Source: Armatimonadetes bacterium 55-13 (GTDB taxonomy: Bacteria; Armatimonadota; Fimbriimonadia; Fimbriimonadales; Fimbriimonadaceae). From it: 55,324 nt of DNA. Of the stretch, positions 50,797 to 55,324 are shown in pieces. Each line of letters begins with the position of its first letter. The first letter of the stretch is position 1. Made by a program: the position numbers and the translations under genes. Location: NCBI GenBank assembly GCA_001898035.1, contig MKRX01000014.1, forward strand, positions 71,664 through 126,987. Reading direction: 5' to 3'. Under the pieces are notes generated by a model, which ran no database searches, was not told the origin of the DNA, and was given only the letters and a program-made list of their open reading frames with translations.

Positions 50797-50812
50797 ATGT
50801 CTCAATGTCTCA
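50797..50812 (-). repeat. (TGAGACAT)2 site, minus orientation
   Basis: ATGTCTCAATGTCTCA, the reverse complement of the tandem octamer; a lone TTGAGACA follows at about 50825. About 60 bp upstream of the TATCGT box of the 74-aa gene. Confidence 0.8.
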
Positions 50813-50827
50813 CGTGCTTCGGGCTTG

Positions 50828-50883
50828 AGACAAAAAGAAGTGCCCCGTTGAGACCAGGAAAGGAGATAACTGGCACGGGGCAC
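50828..50883 (-). terminator. Strong intrinsic terminator after the coiled-coil membrane gene
   Basis: GTGCCCCGT (50840-50848) pairs with ACGGGGCAC (50875-50883), extended by CCAG/CTGG, followed on the minus strand by TTCTTTTTG. A smaller TGACGT/ACGTCA hairpin lies just to its right. Confidence 0.8.
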
Positions 50884-50965
50884 GATGACGTATAGGAGAC
50901 CAAACGTCAATGGCTATTCTTCATCTTTGTTATACACCTGTTCGCCCGTCACCTGCATGTTCGCA

Positions 50966-51250
50966 CTACTTTTTGTGCGCCTCGATGAGAACTTGTAGGT
51001 GCGTCTCTATTCTTGCCAGCGTCACCATCATCGAGTTGTGCGCGGTGATGAGTGCTTGCACTTCGCCGTCTTGTTTGTGAAGCTGGGTTTCCAGTCTCTT
51101 GTTCTCGTTCTCGGCGTTTACAAGTCGCGCCTCAAGTGTTTGCACCCTCGATTGTGTGCGCCATATCCAAACCACCAGGGCGGGCACGACGACGAACAAC
51201 AGGTACTTGATTGCTTCGGTGATGATTACGGCAAGAGAGACGGGTTCCAT
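50966..51250 (-). CDS. Membrane-anchored coiled-coil protein, holin/spanin-like
   Basis: A 94-residue protein with one N-terminal membrane segment (AIKYLLFVVVPALVVWIW) and a long charged coiled coil (VQTLEARLVNAENENKRLETQLHKQDGEV). This topology is shared by small phage lysis-region proteins. TAAGTT precedes the ATG by 9 nt, and a strong terminator follows, so it forms its own unit. Confidence 0.55.
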   Translation of the reverse strand: MEPVSLAVIITEAIKYLLFVVVPALVVWIWRTQSRVQTLEARLVNAENENKRLETQLHKQDGEVQALITAHNSMMVTLARIETHLQVLIEAHKK

Positions 51251-51259
51251 TCTGCAAAC

Positions 51260-51265
51260 AACTTA
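51260..51265 (-). promoter_or_regulatory. Late-promoter-like block (TAAGTT)
   Basis: GCCTAAGTT on the minus strand, 9 nt before the ATG at 51250. The GGGCG part of the block is not conserved here. Confidence 0.4.
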
Positions 51266-51892
51266 GGCAACCCGCGCGTCATCCTGGTCGTTGTCGCCGA
51301 GTTCGTCAAGCGACCATTCGTCAAGGCAGTCAGCGCCGACACTCTCGCGAATGCGGTTGATGAGACAATGCACGTATGAACGGCTGAGTTTCACCGTGCG
51401 CGAGATTTCCGTTACCCTGTAACCCTCAGAGAGTAGAACCATAATCTCTCGGTCGCGCTCATCAAGCGACTCAAGGATTTGACCGAGAATGATTCTCTCG
51501 CACAACTGTTCTTCGTCGGGCAAAGTCTCATCAATGCTTATGCCGTCCCAATCCTCGACGCCCGATTGTTCTGGTCGCGCCTTGCTTCTCTGGTTGAGTT
51601 TGAACAGGGCGTTGCGTATGCAGGTTGCGCAATAAGTCTGAGGCTGAAACCCTCGGTCGGCGCGGAACTTGCGAATGCCGTTGAGAAGGGCAAGGTTGGC
51701 GGCAAGACGCTGGTCGTCGCTGGTCGGGTCAATGAGTTGTTCGACAAGGTACGAGAAGATGTCGAACAACCGCGCCTCGGCCTCTCGGTCGCCCGCGTGT
51801 GCCCTGTCGAAGATGTCGAGACAGTTGGCGGGAATGTTCGCCGCCGCCTTGGGCGATTGGTATACGCGCCCGTCGCTGTAAGTCGAAGGCAT
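51263..51892 (-). CDS. Phage-encoded sigma-70-family-like protein
   Basis: A 209-residue protein with a region 2-like half (LFDIFSYLVEQLIDP, ALLNGIRKFRADRGFQPQTYCATCIRNALFKLNQ) and a region 4 helix-turn-helix (LDERDREIMVLLSEGYRVTEISRTVKLSRSYVHCLINRIRE). Size and layout fit ECF-like or phage sigma factors. It could direct polymerase to the repeated late-promoter block; that link is inferred. It starts on the stop of the previous gene (TAATG). Confidence 0.7.
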   Translation of the reverse strand: MPSTYSDGRVYQSPKAAANIPANCLDIFDRAHAGDREAEARLFDIFSYLVEQLIDPTSDDQRLAANLALLNGIRKFRADRGFQPQTYCATCIRNALFKLNQRSKARPEQSGVEDWDGISIDETLPDEEQLCERIILGQILESLDERDREIMVLLSEGYRVTEISRTVKLSRSYVHCLINRIRESVGADCLDEWSLDELGDNDQDDARVA

Positions 51893-52257
51893 TAGGCGGC
51901 ACCGTCCTGGCCCTGGTCGGCGTCGTCATCGTCCTCATCGGTGTCGTACTCGGCAAGGATGTCGTCGGTCGTGTTGGTGCTGGTTGCGTCCTGCCACAAC
52001 TCAAAGGGCATTTCGATTGCTTCGCCGATGTCGAAACCGTCAACGCCGAAACCCTTGAGTTCGCGGGCGAATACGCTTGCGTCGCGTTCAACGCTTGCGC
52101 GGGCGTACTTGATACACGCCGCCAACTTCATGTTGTCGGGCACGATGTTAAGTAGGCGCGAACACTCAACGTGTAACTCGCGCAAGTAGTTAAGGGTTAG
52201 GCGTAGTTCGAAGATTCGCGCAACGGCGTTTTGTGCGAACTCATCTTGTTCGTGCAT
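51892..52257 (-). CDS. Acidic phage protein of unknown function (121 aa)
   Basis: From ATG at 52257 (GAGAGG ribosome binding site): MHEQDEFAQNAVARIFELRLTLNYLRELHVECSRLLN, a helical core, then a very acidic tail (DTDEDDDDADQGQDG). No family recognised. Overlap with the sigma-like gene suggests it could bind or regulate it, as acidic anti-sigma or DNA-mimic proteins do. That is speculation. Confidence 0.5.
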   Translation of the reverse strand: MHEQDEFAQNAVARIFELRLTLNYLRELHVECSRLLNIVPDNMKLAACIKYARASVERDASVFARELKGFGVDGFDIGEAIEMPFELWQDATSTNTTDDILAEYDTDEDDDDADQGQDGAA

Positions 52258-52317
52258 AGCAATACCTCTCAGGGCAAAACAGGGCGGGCGACAACGCGCC
52301 TCGCAAGACAACAGTTG

Positions 52318-52536
52318 TTAGCGACCGAAATGGTCGAAGAATGCTTTTAGGGCGGTGTCGGCTTTGATGGACGCAAGAACATCGGCGTCAGTAATTTGCC
52401 TTTCGAGTGCCGTGATGTATTGTCGAGTTGAACTCTCTTTTCTTTCGAGATTCTTAATCTCTTTGGCCTGGTGCCAGTTCTCGACGGTGAGAATGACAAT
52501 AAAACCGATAAGGGCGAAGAACAGCAACCACGCCAT
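52318..52536 (-). CDS. Inner-membrane spanin-like protein (72 aa)
   Basis: From ATG at 52536: MAWLLFFALIGFIVILTVE is an N-terminal membrane anchor, followed by a charged coiled coil (QAKEIKNLERKESSTRQYITALERQI). This is the topology of i-spanins, which help disrupt the outer membrane at lysis. A longer upstream frame is not used because ATG at 52536 overlaps the previous stop. No clear outer-membrane partner was found. Confidence 0.5.
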   Translation of the reverse strand: MAWLLFFALIGFIVILTVENWHQAKEIKNLERKESSTRQYITALERQITDADVLASIKADTALKAFFDHFGR

Positions 52537-52691
52537 TACTTGTCTTCCTCGCGCTTTATATTTTCGTTGTGGTCGATGACGGTGAACGCGGCGACGGCGT
52601 TGAGTTGTTGTTTCGGTTGCCGTGGCAAGGAACACTTGCGCCCGATGATGAACGCCGCCGCGATTGCTACGGCAAAGAGTAGGTAAATCAT
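52536..52691 (-). CDS. Small membrane-anchored protein (51 aa)
   Basis: The minus strand from ATG at 52691 encodes MIYLLFAVAIAAAFIIGRKC then a polar tail (SLPRQPKQQLNAVAAF, ending KREEDK). One membrane segment followed by Cys; the Cys context is not a good lipobox. Its start overlaps the nuclease-like gene stop (TGATG) and its stop overlaps the next ATG (TAATG), so it is packed as a true gene. It could partner the spanin-like protein. Confidence 0.55.
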   Translation of the reverse strand: MIYLLFAVAIAAAFIIGRKCSLPRQPKQQLNAVAAFTVIDHNENIKREEDK

Positions 52692-53395
52692 CAACCGTTG
52701 TCGCCCTCGCACTCATCGTCGTCGTAACCGTTGGCGTCGATGAACGATTGCGTCCATGCCTCAAGTTCTGTCGCGAATCTCGGCAATTCCTTAACGCGGT
52801 CGTAAGGGATAATCACCATCGCGTCGCCACTGCCCGCGCACGGTCTTACTTCTACAGGAATCTCGCGCCATTCCTCGACCGTTCGCGCGAGTCGGCGATA
52901 CTCTTTGCGTTCTTCGATAGAACACGATTCGGGAACGATGATTCTGCTTACCAGCGGCACCAGCTCTTGTATCCACGCGGCGCGTGGTGCCAGCTTGGGT
53001 CGGTGCCGCTCTTTCGGCACGTCCTCATGGCAGTAACCAAGGTCTTTGTAAACGTACAGGGTGTCGGTGCGATTAACCACGTGTGCGAACCAACTGTTGA
53101 CGACGGGTCGCATCTCTACCGCCCAATTCGCATGTTTGCCGTCGTTGCTTTTCACCTCGACGTTAAGGGTTAGGTCGTACTGCTCGTGGTTGCAGAGAAG
53201 GTCGGGTTTCGTGCGATACGCTTGCGCGGTCGGGTTGTATCGCTTCTTGAGAATCTTAACGGCGTCGCTTGATAACACGTCGTGATAACCAACCGACTCG
53301 ACGTGCCATTGTCGTTTGCGCATGTAGTCGGCAACCGCGTCTTGAAACGCGTCATGATAGCGGGCGAACTCGTCGCCCGTGTTCTGTAAAGTCAC
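52691..53395 (-). CDS. PD-(D/E)XK-like nuclease
   Basis: A 234-residue protein. KPDLLCNHEQYDLTLNVEVKSNDG near residue 65 gives the D...E-x-K arrangement of the PD-(D/E)XK fold, and QDAVADYMRKRQWHVESVGYHDV near the start fits its first helix. Restriction, recombination or resolvase roles are possible. The GTG start at 53395 has GGGAGA 6-7 nt upstream. It is the first gene of the leftward unit facing the polymerase gene. Confidence 0.55.
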   Translation of the reverse strand: MTLQNTGDEFARYHDAFQDAVADYMRKRQWHVESVGYHDVLSSDAVKILKKRYNPTAQAYRTKPDLLCNHEQYDLTLNVEVKSNDGKHANWAVEMRPVVNSWFAHVVNRTDTLYVYKDLGYCHEDVPKERHRPKLAPRAAWIQELVPLVSRIIVPESCSIEERKEYRRLARTVEEWREIPVEVRPCAGSGDAMVIIPYDRVKELPRFATELEAWTQSFIDANGYDDDECEGDNG

Positions 53396-53686
53396 TGATT
53401 GTCTCCCTTCGGGCGCGGTGAAGAAGTCGCGCCTCTAAGGGTGTCTTTAAGGAAAACTCACGTCTCGACCTGCATGATTTGCGCTCAAACACGTATTTTC
53501 TGCAACTTTCGGTAGAAAGGGCGCAACATGCAGGTGAAAGGGCACGATATGTATAAGTAAGGTAAGGCGCGTCGCGTGTTGGTAGCAGAACGGCGGCGAA
53601 GTAGAATAGGATTGTCAGGGCGATTGCCGAACGCGGGTCTGCTACCCCGTCGTAGGCGTCGCCCTTCCCATTGGTCAAGTAGCAGA
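53396..53686. other. Divergent intergenic region with a nested inverted repeat
   Basis: CCTGCATGATTTGCGC (53469-53484) is complementary, with a 2-nt bulge, to GCGCAACATGCAGG (53521-53534). TTTCT/AGAAA arms are nested inside. TAGAAT at 53602-53607 could drive the polymerase gene. In its leader AGGGCGA (from about 53617) pairs with TCGCCCT. TAGCAGAAC/TGGCG occurs twice (about 53583 and 53680). It is a candidate origin or control region. Confidence 0.4.
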
Positions 53687-55159
53687 ATGGCGAGAACGAG
53701 AGAGAGAAAGAGAGATGAGAATTGGAATCGGTACACGTGCGCGTACGTGACGACCTCTCACCGCGCGGCCCTGGCGGGACTCCTGAACCTCGACCTCGAC
53801 AACCCCTCTCACCGCGAACACCTACGCCTTGCCGACTACCTGTTGTTCGGCACCTCTCGCGACCGAGAGTCGGGGCAGCTCATCTTGTCGGTGCGGCACA
53901 TGCAGGACATTTGCGGTCGCAGTAAGAGAGGTTGGCGGTTGTGCGTGTACGACCAGGTGAAGGAGTTTGAGGCGTTGACGGGCGCGAAGGTGACGTTCTG
54001 GCACCCCATCGACGACGGTTACAAGTCGATAGGCATGGCCCGCCGCGTCGAGTCGGTGGACTGGGGAACCAACGCCGCCGAAATTGACCAGCTCGCCCGC
54101 GCCATTCGCCGAACCTCGGTGCCGCTCGACCAGCGGGTTGCCCTCGACACGGGCAAGAAACCGACGCGGGCGCAACTGAGGGTGATGAGAGAGGCGACGC
54201 AAGAAGAATGCCTTGCCACCATCGCCGAGTGCGGCAACCCTGACGCGGCCCGCCTTCTCACCTATCTGAACAACTTGCCGCCGCACCGCTGGTCGCAGGT
54301 CGCGCCGCTGGTGCCTGAACTCCGCGCCCTCGCCGACCATGAAGACAACGCCGAACACACGTTGTCGATTCTCCTGAAGACTGAGGCGACGCCCCAACCC
54401 TTCTATCGACCGTCGCCCAAGAGTGCCCGCGTGTACGCGGTCGGGTCGAACGTGTTGGGTATGCACCGAAGCGTTCGCAAGGCGTTGTTCGGTTATCTCG
54501 GTTGGCACTCGTTCGATTTGAAGTCGGCGCAACTCGCCATTCTCTCGGTGACATGGGACGTGCCCGAACTCCGCGAGTTCCTTGAGTCAGGGCAATCGTT
54601 CTGGTCGGAAATCCTCGGTCACATGGGTTGGGATGACTCGCGAAAGGAGTTGGTGAAACGCGCCCTTTACGGCCTCGCCTTCGGTGCTGGTCGAGACCGA
54701 CTCATTAAGGTGTTCGCAAGTGCCGAAGGCGACGACATCGAGAAGGGCAAGGCGTTGTTCAACCATTGGCGCGAACACGCATTGATTCGCGCCCTCTGGC
54801 TTGCCCGCGTTCGCCAAATGAAGAAGATTCGCGCCGCTGGTCGCGCTCACGACGTGTACGGCAAAGAGTACGTCGTTGTCACTCAACGGAAAGACAACAA
54901 ACACGGCGGCGACTATGAGGAGAACAACGTTCGGTCGATTCTCGCATGCCTTGCGCAAGCGTATGAGATGAAGTTGTTGGCACCAGTTGTCGAAGTGATT
55001 GAGAATGCCGACAAACGTGTTCAACTCACGTATTGGTTGCATGACGGGTTCGGCATATCTTGCCCTGACTCGTTGGCATACATACTCGATGAGATTGTTG
55101 AGAAGGTCAACTTCCAATGCAAGGCACTTGGAGTGCCTACGTCGTTGGAAAGAGAGTGA
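53687..55159 (+). CDS. Compact family A DNA polymerase-like protein
   Basis: From ATG at 53687 the product is 490 residues. The C-terminal half holds the polymerase A motifs: SARVYAVG before the palm, motif A FDLKSAQLAIL (like DYSQIELR), motif B RKELVKRALYGLAFGAG (with O-helix Lys and Tyr) and motif C YWLHDGFGI. No 3'-5' exonuclease domain is seen; the N-terminal 200 residues are unassigned. It probably replicates the phage or primes a special step. The last gene on the window; the plus-strand direction is opposite to the structural genes. A longer start at 53576 is less likely. Confidence 0.72.
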   Translation: MARTRERKRDENWNRYTCAYVTTSHRAALAGLLNLDLDNPSHREHLRLADYLLFGTSRDRESGQLILSVRHMQDICGRSKRGWRLCVYDQVKEFEALTGAKVTFWHPIDDGYKSIGMARRVESVDWGTNAAEIDQLARAIRRTSVPLDQRVALDTGKKPTRAQLRVMREATQEECLATIAECGNPDAARLLTYLNNLPPHRWSQVAPLVPELRALADHEDNAEHTLSILLKTEATPQPFYRPSPKSARVYAVGSNVLGMHRSVRKALFGYLGWHSFDLKSAQLAILSVTWDVPELREFLESGQSFWSEILGHMGWDDSRKELVKRALYGLAFGAGRDRLIKVFASAEGDDIEKGKALFNHWREHALIRALWLARVRQMKKIRAAGRAHDVYGKEYVVVTQRKDNKHGGDYEENNVRSILACLAQAYEMKLLAPVVEVIENADKRVQLTYWLHDGFGISCPDSLAYILDEIVEKVNFQCKALGVPTSLERE

Positions 55160-55172
55160 TTCTCTGAGAATG

Positions 55173-55189
55173 ATGAGACATTGAGACAT
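55173..55189 (+). repeat. (TGAGACAT)2 site after the polymerase gene
   Basis: ATGAGACATTGAGACAT, identical to the left arm of the site at 39392-39408. It lies 14 nt after the polymerase stop, just behind ATTCTCTGAGAAT. Confidence 0.8.
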
Positions 55190-55324
55190 TCGGTCTGGTC
55201 ATCCCTTGCTTTGTATTTTTTCTCTTATAGAGAACTGCCCATGCACGTATTCATACTGTTCAGCCCAATTCTCCAAATATCATCATCCATCATCATCGGG
55301 ATTCATTACCTGTCTAACACCACC
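55190..55324. other. AT-rich end of the window, no gene seen
   Basis: The last 135 bases hold no ORF or RNA I can support. The stretch is more AT-rich than the phage genes but still lacks GATC, CCGG and CTAG, so it is probably still phage. Confidence 0.4.

Noticed and set aside
50914-50998. Small plus-strand ORF starting at ATG near 50911 behind GGAG-like sequence
   Set aside because: It would begin after an AGGAGA that sits in a hairpin loop, but the frame runs antisense into the coiled-coil membrane gene and the product has no protein-like pattern.
53612-53663. tRNA-like fold in the polymerase leader
   Set aside because: AGGGCGA/TCGCCCT looks like an acceptor stem, but only about 36 nt lie between the arms, with no T-arm or anticodon arm. 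It is a simple hairpin.
25933-55324. Integrase, excisionase or CI-like repressor
   Set aside because: I looked for tyrosine and serine recombinase and lambda-repressor-type motifs in the phage genes and found none; they may be beyond the right edge. The prophage state is therefore inferred, not shown.
1-55324. CRISPR arrays, tRNA or rRNA genes, insertion sequences
   Set aside because: No regularly spaced repeats, no T-loop (GGTTCGAATCC-like) signatures, no rRNA sequence and no transposase were seen.

Overview
The window joins two unlike pieces of DNA. Positions 1 to about 25,930 are ordinary chromosome of a diderm bacterium. It carries arabinose-5-phosphate isomerase (KDO/LPS synthesis), a TolC-type outer-membrane efflux protein, a futalosine-pathway menaquinone enzyme (MqnE), MutS2, ribosomal proteins L21, L27 and S18, a pseudopilin and a choice-anchor-M-type surface protein. 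This mix resembles Armatimonadota (Fimbriimonadia-like). That placement is an inference from gene content and protein style, not a database result.

Chromosomal part, left to right: the 3' end of a stalk-domain protein gene; a pdxT and glycoside hydrolase pair on the minus strand; arginase and kdsD on the plus strand; a GGDEF signalling gene followed by rplU-rpmA on the minus strand; a clostripain-like lipoprotein whose nucleophile position holds Ser; a stand-alone rpsR; an outer-membrane barrel gene; a four-gene efflux operon (AbrB-type regulator, TolC, periplasmic adaptor, and an RND pump with an unusual hydrophobic insertion) closed by a terminator; a P1B-4-type metal ATPase; mutS2; mqnE; a pseudopilin; and a choice-anchor-M gene that stops early at 25,950.

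From about 25,933 to the window end (55,324) lies a tailed-phage genome, presumably a prophage whose right end is outside the window. It has an HK97-type head module (terminase, portal, minor head protein, protease, capsid), a siphovirus tail module (connectors, major tail protein, overlapping tail chaperones, short tape measure, large tail-tip and fibre proteins), lysis candidates, two sigma-like proteins, a PD-(D/E)XK-like nuclease and a compact family A DNA polymerase. Nearly all structural genes are on the minus strand. The cargo genes (MerR plus a thioredoxin-like protein, a SEC-C protein, a small acidic protein) are on the plus strand. No integrase, repressor or endolysin is visible.

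Three features of the phage part stand out. First, by eye I find no GATC, CCGG or CTAG from 25,933 to the end, although all three are common in the host part. Second, about ten minus-strand transcription units begin with a shared block, close to CCTAYGTTCGGGCG, placed right before or shortly before the start codon. This looks like a family of leaderless late promoters. Third, a tandem octamer (TGAGACAT)2 recurs in intergenic regions, three times upstream of a promoter, and looks like a regulator binding site. The host part also has TANNNT boxes 6 to 7 nt before several start codons, so leaderless initiation may be a general habit here.
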